Made by a program: the position numbers and the translations under genes
Shown here: piece after piece, positions 35,941 through 45,374 of the stretch
Layout: each line of letters begins with the position of its first letter
Numbering within the stretch: position 1 is the stretch's first letter
The notes under the pieces: generated by a model
What the model was told of the DNA's origin: nothing
The model's database searches: none
The model's input: only the letters and a program-made list of their open reading frames with translations
Assembly (NCBI GenBank): GCA_014240165.1
Contig: JAAZXM010000006.1
Coordinates: 1 to 54,707, forward strand
DNA: 54,707 nt
Source of the DNA: Myxococcales bacterium
GTDB lineage: Bacteria; Myxococcota_A; UBA9160; UBA4427
Direction of reading: 5' to 3'

Positions 35941-37082
35941 GCCGAACCCGCCCGGCGAACTCGATCCACGAGTTCAGTCAAAATGGACACCGCGGAGTCG
36001 ATCTGCTCGGCATCAACCCCATGGCCCACCGAAAGGCGAAGCGTGCTACGTGCTTCCTCCGGGCTGAGCCCCATCGCCGTCAGAACATGGGAGGGCGAAA
36101 TGGAACCCGAGTGGCAGGCCGCACCCGCAGAAGCCGCGACCCCCTCGATATCGAGCGCCTGAAGCAGGACTTCCCCAGGAACTTCCTGAAATTGCAGGTT
36201 CAGAGTATTGGGGAGCACATGCTCGCGGTTTCCGTTCCAAACCAAGCCTTCGACTCCATCGCACAACCCTTCCCAGAGTCGATCACGAAGAGCGCCGTAG
36301 CCCTCCATGCGCTCGGTCAATTCATTCGCTGCCAGACCGCAGGCATGGCCGAAACCGACAATTCCGGCGACATTCTCCGTGCCGCCGCGAATTCGCCGCT
36401 CCTGGGGGCCTCCTCGAATCAATGGATGGATCGGGGCCCCTTCACGCGCGACCAGACAGCCCGTTCCTTTGGGCCCTCCGAATTTGTGCGCGGAGCAGGA
36501 CAGGTAGTCGGCCGAAACTCGCTGCAGATCCACGGGCCACTTTCCGACAGCTTGGGTGGCGTCGACATGGAGTCGGATTTCCCGTTCCTTCAGCCCGCGA
36601 GCAATCTCCTCCATGGGCTGAATCACACCTGTCTCGTTGTTCGCCCACACCAGGGAAACCAGGACCGTGTCAGAATCGACCGCCCCGAAAACATCGGACG
36701 GATCGAGCAGACCCTCCGCGTCCACAGCCAGCCGAGTGACAACCATTCCCGATTTTTCGAGGCATGCAGCGGGCTCCACAACCGATGGATGCTCGACACT
36801 GCTGATCACCAATTTCCCCGAGCCGCCTCTCTCCTCGAGCAAACCCATCAAGACCGAGTTATTCGCCTCGCTGGCCCCCGCCGTAAAATAAATCGTACTG
36901 GCGGCAACACCCAGCAATGACGCAACCTCGTCCCGGGCCGCCTCTACCCGCGCCCGCGCCAATCCTCCTTCGGCGTGACCGCTGGAAGGGTTCCCATGGA
37001 CCTCACGCAAGACCTCGCCCATCGCGTCGATGACTTCGGGGCGTACGGGGGTCGTGGCATTGTGGTCGAGGTAGATACGCAT
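35937..37082 (-). CDS. iscS: cysteine desulfurase (IscS/NifS family)
   Basis: A 381-residue PLP enzyme that takes sulfur from cysteine. It starts MRIYLDHNATTPVRPEV; PLP-binding Lys is in SAHKFGGPKG (Lys 200), His in EHPS, and the persulfide Cys in AACHSGSISPS (Cys 323). The mobile loop is short, so it is closer to the dedicated group that feeds tRNA thiolation than to E. coli IscS. No iscU, iscA or iscR is adjacent; mnmA is, with a 4-base overlap. The start at 37082 is set by family length; GGAG is 14 nt upstream and therefore weak. Confidence 0.96.
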   Translation of the reverse strand: MRIYLDHNATTPVRPEVIDAMGEVLREVHGNPSSGHAEGGLARARVEAARDEVASLLGVAASTIYFTAGASEANNSVLMGLLEERGGSGKLVISSVEHPSVVEPAACLEKSGMVVTRLAVDAEGLLDPSDVFGAVDSDTVLVSLVWANNETGVIQPMEEIARGLKEREIRLHVDATQAVGKWPVDLQRVSADYLSCSAHKFGGPKGTGCLVAREGAPIHPLIRGGPQERRIRGGTENVAGIVGFGHACGLAANELTERMEGYGALRDRLWEGLCDGVEGLVWNGNREHVLPNTLNLQFQEVPGEVLLQALDIEGVAASAGAACHSGSISPSHVLTAMGLSPEEARSTLRLSVGHGVDAEQIDSAVSILTELVDRVRRAGSA

Positions 37083-37230
37083 CTGGGGACGGTCATCTCC
37101 GCGGCTGGGCCGCGTTGCGCGCATGAGGCCCGATCGGGGCCCTTTCCCCGGGCCAAGCGGCGCATCGGGCAAGGTGCTCGACCCTACCCCCGGTCCCGAC
37201 AGGGGTCAAGCCACGGGCTGGGCCATTCGC

Positions 37231-37731
37231 TCATCGATCCTCTCTGCCCCTCGCCACGGGGATCGGCTTCCCCGGCTTCAAGTCAGCGGAGCAAGGCGGC
37301 TCAGCTTCCGCAATCGCCCAGCCACGCAGGTTCTCAACGGTTCGCGCTCCGATCCCGCGCACCCTTCGAATCGCGTCGAGCCCCGCAAAGCGCTCGACAC
37401 ACCGAGCCTCCACGATGGCAGCTGCACGCCCGGGGCCGATGGAAGGCAAACTCTCGAGCGAAAGAGCGGAAGCTTGATTCAAATCGAGGGGCAACCCGTA
37501 GAGCAAACGCGCTGGCCCGCGCAGGACGGGCCCATCCTCGTCAAACCTGGCGCACTCCACCTCGACCGTCCGTCCCGCATGCGCTCGGGCGGCCACCGGG
37601 AAGGCACAATCCAAAGGCTCGCCCGCCCGCATCATCGACGAGTCGCCACAAGCACGCGTCAAACCCAGAATGACCAGCGCGACGACGAGCCCAGCGTCCG
37701 CTCGACTGGCAGATTCATCGCTTCTCGGCAA
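37231..37731 (-). CDS. ComEA-like helix-hairpin-helix protein
   Basis: A protein of about 166 residues with an N-terminal membrane segment (ADAGLVVALVILGLTRACG). Two helix-hairpin-helix units lie near the end (LDLNQASALSLESLPSIGPG, then RFAGLDAIRRVRGIGART). This is the ComEA/competence family layout, in which an anchored periplasmic protein binds incoming DNA. The linker between is Arg/Gly/Ala-rich. The start is uncertain: TTG at 37731 is the longest. No other competence gene is present. It lies 75 bases after lysC. Confidence 0.75.
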   Translation of the reverse strand: MPRSDESASRADAGLVVALVILGLTRACGDSSMMRAGEPLDCAFPVAARAHAGRTVEVECARFDEDGPVLRGPARLLYGLPLDLNQASALSLESLPSIGPGRAAAIVEARCVERFAGLDAIRRVRGIGARTVENLRGWAIAEAEPPCSADLKPGKPIPVARGREDR

Positions 37732-37806
37732 CGAAATGCCTGGCTCTTCCCGGGCCCATGGCCCTAGGCCAGGCGGAAGGCCCGTACGGCTGTTGCGACT
37801 CGGCCT

Positions 37807-39036
37807 TCAACCCGACGCCGCGTCGTCCACCAGGGCGGCGTGAAGCGCTCGCACAGCGGCGTCCGCAGAATCCTCTTCGATGACGACCGAAATCTTGATT
37901 TCGCTCGTACCAATCATCTGAATATTGATGTTCTCATCCGCGAGCACCTGGAACATCTTCGTGGCCACGCCCGCATGGTCCTTCATACCGAGCCCGACGA
38001 TGGAGACCTTGGCGATCGCGTCATCCCCTTCCACCAAAGCCGACTGCAATTCCTCGCCCACCTTCATCGCGATATCCAGCGCCCGGCTGAAATCCGAACG
38101 AGGAACGGTAAAAGTCATATCCGTGGTTCCATCGCTCGCAAAGTTCTGCACGATCATATCCACGACGATTCCAGCCTCACCCAAGGGGGTAAAGAGCCGA
38201 ACCGCAATACCCGGTTGATCGGGAACATTGCTAACTCGAATTTTTGCTTCGTTGACGTTGCATGTCACCCCCGAGACCACCAGGCGTTCCATCACATCCT
38301 CCTCCGGAACCATCCAGGTCCCCTCGTCCGACCCGAAACTCGAGCGCACATGGATAGGCACTCCGTAGCGCATGGCGAATTTCACTGATCGGGTTTGCAA
38401 GACTTTCGCGCCAAGGCTCGCCAATTCGAGCATCTCTTCGAACGAAATCCGGTCGAGCTTTCGCGCATGCTCGGCGACGCGCGGATCGGCCGTATAAACG
38501 CCGTCGACATCGGTGTAGATTTCGCAAACATCTGCCTCGAGGGCTGCTGCCACCGCAACCGCCGAAGTATCCGACCCGCCTCTGCCCAGGGTCGTAATAC
38601 TGCCCTCGGAATCGACACCCTGAAAACCCGCGATGACGCAGATAGAGCCGCGATCGAGGTGGGAACGAAGGCCTTCGCTATCGATGCTCTGGATACGGGC
38701 GCGCGTATGCGAGGAGTCGGTCTTCATCCCCATCTGGGCGCCCGTGAATGAGCGCGCCTCGTGGCCGAGCAACTTGATCGCCATCGCGAGCAGCGCAATC
38801 GTCTTCTGCTCTCCGGTGGAAACCAGGGCATCGAATTCCCGGGGCTCGGGATGAGCCTCTCCGCACATCTCCCGGGCCAGGGCATCCAAGTTATTGGTCT
38901 CGCCCGCCATCGCGGAAACGCAGACCACGACCTGATTCCCTTCTTCCTTGGTAGCCACCACCCGCCGGGCAACGTTTCGAATACGCTCGATATCGCCCAC
39001 ACTGGTGCCGCCAAATTTTTGCACGATCAGCGCCAT
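37807..39036 (-). CDS. lysC: aspartate kinase
   Basis: A 409-residue aspartokinase, the first step to lysine, threonine and methionine. The kinase domain starts [15 protein letters not shown] and has [18 protein letters not shown] and [12 protein letters not shown]. Two C-terminal ACT domains (about 265-400, with [19 protein letters not shown]) allow amino-acid feedback, typical of the lysine/threonine-inhibited monofunctional type. No homoserine dehydrogenase fusion. No lysine riboswitch can be drawn in the short upstream gap (126 bases to tsaE). Confidence 0.98.
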   Translation of the reverse strand: MALIVQKFGGTSVGDIERIRNVARRVVATKEEGNQVVVCVSAMAGETNNLDALAREMCGEAHPEPREFDALVSTGEQKTIALLAMAIKLLGHEARSFTGAQMGMKTDSSHTRARIQSIDSEGLRSHLDRGSICVIAGFQGVDSEGSITTLGRGGSDTSAVAVAAALEADVCEIYTDVDGVYTADPRVAEHARKLDRISFEEMLELASLGAKVLQTRSVKFAMRYGVPIHVRSSFGSDEGTWMVPEEDVMERLVVSGVTCNVNEAKIRVSNVPDQPGIAVRLFTPLGEAGIVVDMIVQNFASDGTTDMTFTVPRSDFSRALDIAMKVGEELQSALVEGDDAIAKVSIVGLGMKDHAGVATKMFQVLADENINIQMIGTSEIKISVVIEEDSADAAVRALHAALVDDAASG

Positions 39037-39162
39037 TTCGACCCTTATCCATGCCCCTGGATATTCATCCCCCCAAGAGGCGCGAGGAATCTAGCCCGTC
39101 GCGGAGTTTCGGGTAAGGGTGATGCCCGGTTCACGCTATGCCCAGTTGGACTCGCCCGCTGC

Positions 39163-39756
39163 TCAAGCGCGCAGATCGACGTCCGCGTCCGCCGTGTCCG
39201 AAATCCCCTCTCGGGCCATTTCATCCTTCCAGGCCCGCAGGAGATCCGCCGACTGGGGGCCCGTTCCATGGCTCCTGAAGATCCGCGCATCGGGCTCGCC
39301 CCCTGGCCCCATCTCGATCAATATCTCGATCCGATCGTGGGGCAAAGCCTCTGAAAAACGCGCGCCCCACTCCACGGCAAGCAAACAATCCCTCGCCATC
39401 AAATCGAAGAAGCCCATGGTCTCCAACTCCTCGAAGGCTTCCAGGCGATAGAAATCAACATGGTGAAGCCCCACTCCGAGTGTCGGGCTCGCGTATTGGT
39501 TAGCGAGAACGAAGGTCGGGCTCGAAACCGCCTCTTCGGCGATCTCCAGACCCCGGGCGAGTCCCTTCACGAAGACGGTCTTGCCCGCGCCCAGCGCCCC
39601 TACCAGCGAGATCACCAGGCACTCGCGGCCCGGAGGCGTGGAGGGAATTCCTTCCGAGACCCGGCTTGCCCGCCATGCCCTGGCCAGACACGATGCCAAG
39701 GTACGGGTGCGCTCAGGTCCCTGGGAATGCAAGCAGAGTCGATGGTCGGCTTCCAT
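39163..39756 (-). CDS. tsaE: tRNA threonylcarbamoyladenosine biosynthesis ATPase
   Basis: A 197-residue P-loop protein of the TsaBDE complex that makes t6A37 in ANN-reading tRNAs. Walker A is LVGALGAGKTVFVKGLA, followed by VSSPTFVLANQY and HHVDFYRLE. It is about 40 residues longer than E. coli TsaE owing to both ends. ATG at 39756 follows GAGGAGA and overlaps the end of nnrE/nnrD by 44 bases in another frame, an unusually long coupled overlap. tsaB and tsaD are not in the window. Confidence 0.95.
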   Translation of the reverse strand: MEADHRLCLHSQGPERTRTLASCLARAWRASRVSEGIPSTPPGRECLVISLVGALGAGKTVFVKGLARGLEIAEEAVSSPTFVLANQYASPTLGVGLHHVDFYRLEAFEELETMGFFDLMARDCLLAVEWGARFSEALPHDRIEILIEMGPGGEPDARIFRSHGTGPQSADLLRAWKDEMAREGISDTADADVDLRA

Positions 39757-41365
39757 TCTCCTCAGCCCCCTCTCTTCCTCGATCGCGCAATTCTTGCATT
39801 GCGGCAGGCAATTCCTCGGCGAGTTCCCCAGCGAGCAACCCCCCGTCGCCGCGCTTTGCTGCAATCCGGTCACCGGCCCGGCCGTGAACGTACGCCGCAA
39901 CCGCCGCGGCCTCCAACCCGGCGGAGCCCTGAACAACCAATGCCCCCACCAGCCCGGTCAAAACATCCCCGCTTCCCCCTGTAGCGAGGTTCGGTCCGCC
40001 GGTCGGGTTGATGATGACACGTCCGTCGGGGCTCGCTGCCACAGTCGCCGCTCCCTTGAGGAGCACCACGGACCCGCTCAAGAACGCCAATTCCCGTGCC
40101 GCCCCCACCCGATCTCGGTTGACCTCTTCGGCTCCGCTCCCCAGCAGACGAGCCGCTTCACCCGGATGTGGCGTCAGTACGGTGGGGGCCGAACGGTCTT
40201 TCAACGTGTCCAGCAAACCCTCGAACGCGGCGAGGCCGTCGGCATCGATCACCAGGGGCTTGTCGACCCGCGCCGCCAGCCCGCGCAGCAATTCGGTGGT
40301 TTCCCGACGCCGTCCCACCCCGGGCCCCATGGCGACCGCATCCCGTTCCGCCGCCAGACCCCGAACAGCCTCGAGCCCCTCCGCCGCAAGCGCGCGGCCC
40401 GGGGTTTCGGGCAGGGGAACCGTCATAGCCTCGCTGCATTGGGCCTCGATCACATCGTTCAGTCCCGCAGGACAGCCCAGGGTGACCAGGCCCGCTCCCG
40501 AGCGCAGCGCTGACGTAGCGGCCAGGGCGGCCGCCCCTGACATGCCTTCGGATCCGGCCACCACGAGCAAATGCCCGAACGTTCCCTTATGGCCCGCCGT
40601 GGGCCGAGGGGGAAGAGCATCTCCAGCCTGTGCCGGCGACCAGAGTTGAGCTGCAGCGGCGCCCTCTTCGGGTAATTCTCCGGGGATCGCATCCGCGATC
40701 CCGATCTTCCCTACGCAGACTCTGCCCGCAAGGCTTCTTCCTGGCTCCAGGGTCAACCCGATCTTGGGGGCCCCCAGTGTCAGGGTCGCATCCGCCGCCA
40801 CAGCGAGCCCCAAGGGCTGGCCCGTGTCAGCGTCGATTCCCGATGGAAGGTCCACCGCGATCACGACAATTTCAGGGGTATCCGCGAGCGCGTTAATCCG
40901 CTCGACCAGGTGGGCCGCTCTTCCTTCCAGCGGCCGAGTCAGCCCTGTTCCGAAGAGCGCGTCGACCAGAACACCCCGGCGCAGTAGTGGGCCACCCTCC
41001 CCGGACTGCGCGACTTCCATGGGAACCCCGACAGCCATGGCCATCTCATGGTGAGCGGCTGCCTCTCCCTTCAAGCCCGAAGGATCGGCCAGCAGAACCA
41101 CCCGCACCGCAACACCCAACTGGGTCAGGTGCCGGGCAGCCACGAAGCCGTCGCCGCCATTATTTCCGGGGCCGCAGGCAAGAACGACCTCGGCACCCCT
41201 CGATGCCAAGCCTTCTTCCGCGTGGCCAAGGATGAAATCGACCAGGGCCCGCCCCGCGTTCTCCATCAGAATTTTGCCCGGAACCCCGAGACGCTCGATC
41301 GTAAACCGATCGAGTGCCTGCATTCGTGCTGCGGATGCCAGCGACCATGCAGCGGTTCCCGTCAT
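39713..41365 (-). CDS. nnrD: bifunctional NAD(P)H-hydrate epimerase and dehydratase
   Basis: A 550-residue repair enzyme that restores damaged NADHX/NADPHX. The N-terminal epimerase (NnrE/YjeF_N) part has MENAGRAL, ACGPGNNGGDGFVAAR, AVDLPSGIDAD. The C-terminal ATP/ADP-dependent dehydratase (NnrD, ribokinase-like) part has AGHKGTFGHLLVVAGS, MGPGVG, VIDADGL, TPHPGEAARLL and the GGSGDVLTGLVGA motif. ATG at 41365 follows GGGAGAAGAGG closely. It lies between glmM and tsaE; the nnr-tsaE pairing is common in bacteria. Confidence 0.97.
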   Translation of the reverse strand: MTGTAAWSLASAARMQALDRFTIERLGVPGKILMENAGRALVDFILGHAEEGLASRGAEVVLACGPGNNGGDGFVAARHLTQLGVAVRVVLLADPSGLKGEAAAHHEMAMAVGVPMEVAQSGEGGPLLRRGVLVDALFGTGLTRPLEGRAAHLVERINALADTPEIVVIAVDLPSGIDADTGQPLGLAVAADATLTLGAPKIGLTLEPGRSLAGRVCVGKIGIADAIPGELPEEGAAAAQLWSPAQAGDALPPRPTAGHKGTFGHLLVVAGSEGMSGAAALAATSALRSGAGLVTLGCPAGLNDVIEAQCSEAMTVPLPETPGRALAAEGLEAVRGLAAERDAVAMGPGVGRRRETTELLRGLAARVDKPLVIDADGLAAFEGLLDTLKDRSAPTVLTPHPGEAARLLGSGAEEVNRDRVGAARELAFLSGSVVLLKGAATVAASPDGRVIINPTGGPNLATGGSGDVLTGLVGALVVQGSAGLEAAAVAAYVHGRAGDRIAAKRGDGGLLAGELAEELPAAMQELRDRGREGAEENGSRPSTLLAFPGT

Positions 41366-41449
41366 CCTCTTCTCCCGGCTCCCCTGAATCCCGACGTGGC
41401 CCCGGCTCCGAATCTTCCTTGCGGGCCTCTTCAACCGAGGGAACCCGTT

Positions 41450-42811
41450 TCAGTCGGCCAAGGCCTTCTTGAGTGCCTCGGCGAGATAACGAGCGTGTTC
41501 GGAGACCTCCGCCTCGTTCTCTCCTTCAACCATCACCCGAGCCTTGAGTTCGGTCCCGCTGTAGCGGATCAATACCCGGCCCCGTCCTGCCAGTTTTTCT
41601 TCGACTTTCCTGATCGCAGCCTGGAGGCCCGCGAGCGAAGCAAGATCTTCACGACGAGAGACGTCAACGCCCAGAATCACTTGGGGGTATTTCCTGAACC
41701 CCTTGCGAAGTTCAGAGAGAGGTACGCCCTTTCTCGCCAGGATCGCCAGAACCTGAACTGCGGTCATCAAGCCATCTCCGGTGGTGCTGTGATCGAGAAA
41801 AATCACGTGACCGGATTGCTCACCTCCAAGGTTGTATCCACCCTTGCGCATGGCTTCGACGACAAAGCGGTCGCCCACCTGTGCCCGCACCAACCCCAGC
41901 CCTATATCCTCAAGCGCCTCCTCTAGACCCAGGTTGCTCATGACCGTGGTCACAACGCCGCCGCCATTGAGCGTTCCGCATTCGACCAGGTAACGCGCAC
42001 AGAGCGCGATCACGATATCGCCGTCGAGTACGTCGCCCTTCTCGTCGATCACCATGACTCGATCGCTATCGCCATCCACCGCGATGCCCACGTCGGCACC
42101 CACTTCCCGAACGAGCCGGGACACGCCTTCGGGATGAAGAGAGCCGCAATCAAGATTGATATTGCGACCGTTGGGCTCGACGCCGAGGGTATGGATTTCG
42201 GCTCCCAACTCTCGCAGAACCGTAGGCCCGACTTTGTAGGCAGCTCCATTCGCACAATCGAGTACGACCCGCATTCCCTCCAATGTGAGATCTCGGGGGA
42301 ACGTATTCTTCAGAAAGACGACATAACGGCCCTCGGCGTCGTCGATCCGAGTCGCCTGACCGACATCATCCGCCAAAGCACAAGATTCACTGAGTTTGCC
42401 GGACTCGACGAGTGCCTCTATCTCATCTTCGATTTCATCGGCCAACTTGAAACCGTCACCCCCAAAGAACTTCAGGCCGTTGTCCTGGTAGGGGTTATGA
42501 CTGGCAGTAATCATCACCCCTGCATCGCATCGCATATCAGCCGTCAAGAAGGCAATCGCCGGGGTCGGCATGGGCCCGACGTGGATGACGTCGACCCCCA
42601 TCGAACAGATGCCAGAGGCGAGCGCATCCTCGAACATATAACCCGAAAGCCGCGTATCCTTCCCGATCAAGATTCGATGACGACCCGTACCGGTCCGGCG
42701 AAAAACGTGGGCGACTGCCTGCCCCAGGGCCAGGGCAATCTCCGCGGTCATCGGGTGAATATTGGCGGTCCCGCGAACGCCATCGGTTCCAAAGAGCTTG
42801 CCGCTACTCAT
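41450..42811 (-). CDS. glmM: phosphoglucosamine mutase
   Basis: A 453-residue enzyme that converts glucosamine-6-phosphate to glucosamine-1-phosphate for UDP-GlcNAc. It starts LFGTDGVRGTAN; phosphoserine Ser 104 is in TASHNPYQDNG; metal loop DGDSDR; sugar loop GGEQSGHVIF; phosphate loop RYSGTELKARVM. Standard length. Adjacent to cdaR and cdaA, the order found in Firmicutes as well, where CdaR and GlmM modulate the c-di-AMP cyclase. Confidence 0.98.
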   Translation of the reverse strand: MSSGKLFGTDGVRGTANIHPMTAEIALALGQAVAHVFRRTGTGRHRILIGKDTRLSGYMFEDALASGICSMGVDVIHVGPMPTPAIAFLTADMRCDAGVMITASHNPYQDNGLKFFGGDGFKLADEIEDEIEALVESGKLSESCALADDVGQATRIDDAEGRYVVFLKNTFPRDLTLEGMRVVLDCANGAAYKVGPTVLRELGAEIHTLGVEPNGRNINLDCGSLHPEGVSRLVREVGADVGIAVDGDSDRVMVIDEKGDVLDGDIVIALCARYLVECGTLNGGGVVTTVMSNLGLEEALEDIGLGLVRAQVGDRFVVEAMRKGGYNLGGEQSGHVIFLDHSTTGDGLMTAVQVLAILARKGVPLSELRKGFRKYPQVILGVDVSRREDLASLAGLQAAIRKVEEKLAGRGRVLIRYSGTELKARVMVEGENEAEVSEHARYLAEALKKALAD

Positions 42812-42821
42812 AATCCGCTTT

Positions 42822-43565
42822 CTATCCCCGCCCTCTCAGCCGGGTCTCCAACTTCCGCAACAAACGGCTCTCGGACAGCTCCTGCTCGGGTGTTTCCAAT
42901 TCTTCGAGTGACTCCGGCGCTGCATCGGCTTCGATTCGAATTTGCACTTCGACCGGCCGGTCATCCTCTACCCAGACCGTGCCCCGACCCGGATTGACCC
43001 GCGCTTCGGTCACGTGGTCCGAGTTGAGGCCACTCAAGCTGATATTCTCCGTCACCACTTCGTCCAGGCGGAGGACCTGGCTCCGCGCCCCCACCAGCCA
43101 GACCTTGGACGGATCAGTGGAGACCGAAACCAGATGGAATCCCGCGGCGGGCTCGCCCTGAAGCTCAGCTCGGATCTTGACGGCCTTTCGACCTCGCTTC
43201 TCGAATCGAACCTGAACACGCGAGGGTGCATGACTGACAAAGCGCGCCGCGCGAGGGAGGTCGATCCTCGACAAATCGACGTCGTAAACCGCAACCCCTG
43301 GCTTGGCGCCCGACACGTCGATTTCCAGCTTATAGCTGTCGGGATCCACGCTCCGCAAAACGGCTCGGCTTCCCATCACCCTGACGTTGACCTCATCGAT
43401 GCTCTGATCCGTAATCACGAGATTATCCGGCAAGCGGTCAAGAACGACGGGGATATCGAAACCACGCTCGGCGTTGCTCGTCCCCGAAGCAATGCCCCAG
43501 AGAAAAACGGCTATGCCCAAAGCCAGAACGAACAGGCCCGGCCGGATCGAAGGGTATCGGCGCAT
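42822..43565 (-). CDS. cdaR: YbbR-domain protein, CdaA regulator
   Basis: A 247-residue protein with one N-terminal membrane segment (about 10-27, LFVLALGIAVFLWGIASG) and an extracytoplasmic region with about two YbbR-like repeats, each with PDNLVITDQSIDEVNVRVMG or PAAGFHLVSVSTDPSKVWLV-type strands. YbbR/CdaR proteins bind the CdaA cyclase. It lies 45 bases after cdaA and 10 bases before glmM, supporting this. The acidic C-terminal tail is Glu/Leu-rich. Individual function is inferred from family and context. Confidence 0.9.
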   Translation of the reverse strand: MRRYPSIRPGLFVLALGIAVFLWGIASGTSNAERGFDIPVVLDRLPDNLVITDQSIDEVNVRVMGSRAVLRSVDPDSYKLEIDVSGAKPGVAVYDVDLSRIDLPRAARFVSHAPSRVQVRFEKRGRKAVKIRAELQGEPAAGFHLVSVSTDPSKVWLVGARSQVLRLDEVVTENISLSGLNSDHVTEARVNPGRGTVWVEDDRPVEVQIRIEADAAPESLEELETPEQELSESRLLRKLETRLRGRG

Positions 43566-43610
43566 TCGAATCGCTCGTCCTCTCCTCGTCTTTCAGATCA
43601 ATGTGAGAAA

Positions 43611-44495
43611 TCAACTCCGCGAAGCGCTGGCATCGCCGACCACTGAGCCCATGGCAGGGATTTCGTCCTCGCCGTCATCCCGTCCGCCAGGCTCGAGTTT
43701 CTGCGCTTCCCCTGTCAGGATTTCGTGCAACATCACCCTGAGCCGCGGCGCATCGAGTTCTCGCACCATCTCGCCCGCCATGACGACGGAGATCCCGGCC
43801 GTCTCCTCTGATACCACCACTACGATGGCATCGGTTTCCTCGGTAATGCCGACAGCCGCCCGGTGGCGCGTCCCGATACCCTCAGGAAGGTTGTCACGCT
43901 GGGCCAGTGGCAGGATGCAACCCGCCGAAGCCACCCTTCCGTCCCGAATCACCACGGCACCGTCGTGCAGAGGAGAAACCGGGAGAAAGAGCGCAACCAA
44001 CAAGTCGCTGCTGACTTCGGAATCGATCTCCCGACCAGCCTCGATCTGATCCGTGAGGGCGCTCTCTCGCTCCAGCACGATCAGGGCACCCACCCTCTTC
44101 TGCACCAGGCTCTGGGCCGCTCGAACGATTTCCTCGAGCATCTGGGATTCCTGTTGTGCGGAAACCGTTGGAAAGAAGCCTCGGCCCACCCGCGCCAGGG
44201 CGCGCCGAATATCGTTCTGGAAGAGCACGATGATGATCAAAACCGCTGAGCCAAGGAAGTTCTGCAATATCAAGCCGACCGTGGGAAGCTGGAAGACCTC
44301 TGAAGCCAGGCTCAATCCGATCAAAACGATCAACCCCACGAGAATCTGGATGGCGCGGGTCCCGCGAATCAACAAGAGCAGCCAGTAGATCCCGATCGTA
44401 ACCAGGAGAATATCAATGCTGTCCCGCCAGGGATCGAAATTGGCAGCAAAAAAATCGCCGATCTCGTTGAAGAATGTCCAGATCACCTGAATCAT
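43611..44495 (-). CDS. cdaA: diadenylate cyclase (c-di-AMP synthase)
   Basis: A 294-residue membrane cyclase. Three N-terminal transmembrane helices (about residues 28-105) lead into the DAC domain with SPLHDGAVVI (DGA motif) and GTRHRAAVGITE (RHR motif), both needed for catalysis. The C-terminal 30 residues are Asp/Glu-rich and variable. Overlaps the folP stop by four bases (ATGA), so it is coupled. Producing c-di-AMP is less common in Gram-negatives than in Firmicutes; no phosphodiesterase is visible here. Confidence 0.97.
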   Translation of the reverse strand: MIQVIWTFFNEIGDFFAANFDPWRDSIDILLVTIGIYWLLLLIRGTRAIQILVGLIVLIGLSLASEVFQLPTVGLILQNFLGSAVLIIIVLFQNDIRRALARVGRGFFPTVSAQQESQMLEEIVRAAQSLVQKRVGALIVLERESALTDQIEAGREIDSEVSSDLLVALFLPVSPLHDGAVVIRDGRVASAGCILPLAQRDNLPEGIGTRHRAAVGITEETDAIVVVVSEETAGISVVMAGEMVRELDAPRLRVMLHEILTGEAQKLEPGGRDDGEDEIPAMGSVVGDASASRS

Positions 44496-45352
44496 GCGAG
44501 ATCTTTCCGTCGTGCCGCAGCCATCGCACGCCCCACTGCAACCGCGCGACGCGCACCCTCTGCATCATGCACCCGCACGGCATCGGCTCCCGCAAAGGCC
44601 GCGATCGCGCAGGCGGCGTGACTCGCTGTATCACGCGAGCCCACCGGGTCTCCGGTGATTGCACCCAAAAACGCCTTACGAGAGGCCCCGACCATAACCG
44701 GTAAACCCATGCGATCCCGCAGCCAGCCCGAGTGAGCAATCAGTTCCAAGTTGTCCTCGACGCGCTTGCCAAACCCGATTCCGGGATCGATCACAAGCCG
44801 ACTCGTTGGCACGCCCTCTGCCCGGGCACACGCTACGGAATGCTCGAGTTCCGACGCGACCTCCTCGAGCACATCGCCGTAATGAGGCGCCTTCTGCATT
44901 GTCTCCGGGGTGCCTCGGATATGTCCTAGGACGAGATACGCATCGGCAGCCGCGGCCGCCGAGGCCACCGAATTGTCGTAGGCAAGTCCTGAAATGTCAT
45001 TGACCACCCGGGCGCCCGCCTCCAGAGCCAGACGCACGACCGGCCCCTTCCGCGAGTCAATCGACACGGCAACGTCGAATTCCCCCACAAGGCGCTCAAC
45101 GACGCTCACGGTTCGTTCCGCTTCTTCCTCCACGGAAACCGTAGCCGCCCCTGGCCGGGTCGATTCGCCTCCGACATCCAGAACATGCGCTCCGGACTCC
45201 ACCAGGGACCCGGCCGCCGAAAGGACCCGATCCATCGAAACCCTGCCCGCATCCGTGAGGAGCCGCCCTCCGTCGGAAAACGAATCCGGTGTGACGTTCA
45301 GGACCCCGACAAGCGTGACGCGCTCGGGCGGAAAAACCGGATCGTTGCCCAC
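44492..45352 (-). CDS. folP: dihydropteroate synthase
   Basis: A 286-residue folate-pathway enzyme that joins pABA to the pterin. Motifs are LVGVLNVTPDSFSDGG, DVGGESTRPGA, NDISGLAYD, IDPGIGFGK and GASRKAFLG. The start GTG at 45352 has a perfect AAGGAG 7 nt upstream; earlier frames run into ftsH. The reading lies 22 bases after the ftsH stop and overlaps cdaA by four. ftsH-folP-glmM neighbourhood is known from many proteobacteria. Confidence 0.97.
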   Translation of the reverse strand: MGNDPVFPPERVTLVGVLNVTPDSFSDGGRLLTDAGRVSMDRVLSAAGSLVESGAHVLDVGGESTRPGAATVSVEEEAERTVSVVERLVGEFDVAVSIDSRKGPVVRLALEAGARVVNDISGLAYDNSVASAAAAADAYLVLGHIRGTPETMQKAPHYGDVLEEVASELEHSVACARAEGVPTSRLVIDPGIGFGKRVEDNLELIAHSGWLRDRMGLPVMVGASRKAFLGAITGDPVGSRDTASHAACAIAAFAGADAVRVHDAEGARRAVAVGRAMAAARRKDLA

Positions 45353-45374
45353 GAAGGCACTCCTTGCATTCACC

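Noticed and set aside
39037..39162. Lysine riboswitch near lysC
   Set aside because: The 126-base gap shows no L-box type helices and is too short for the full element.
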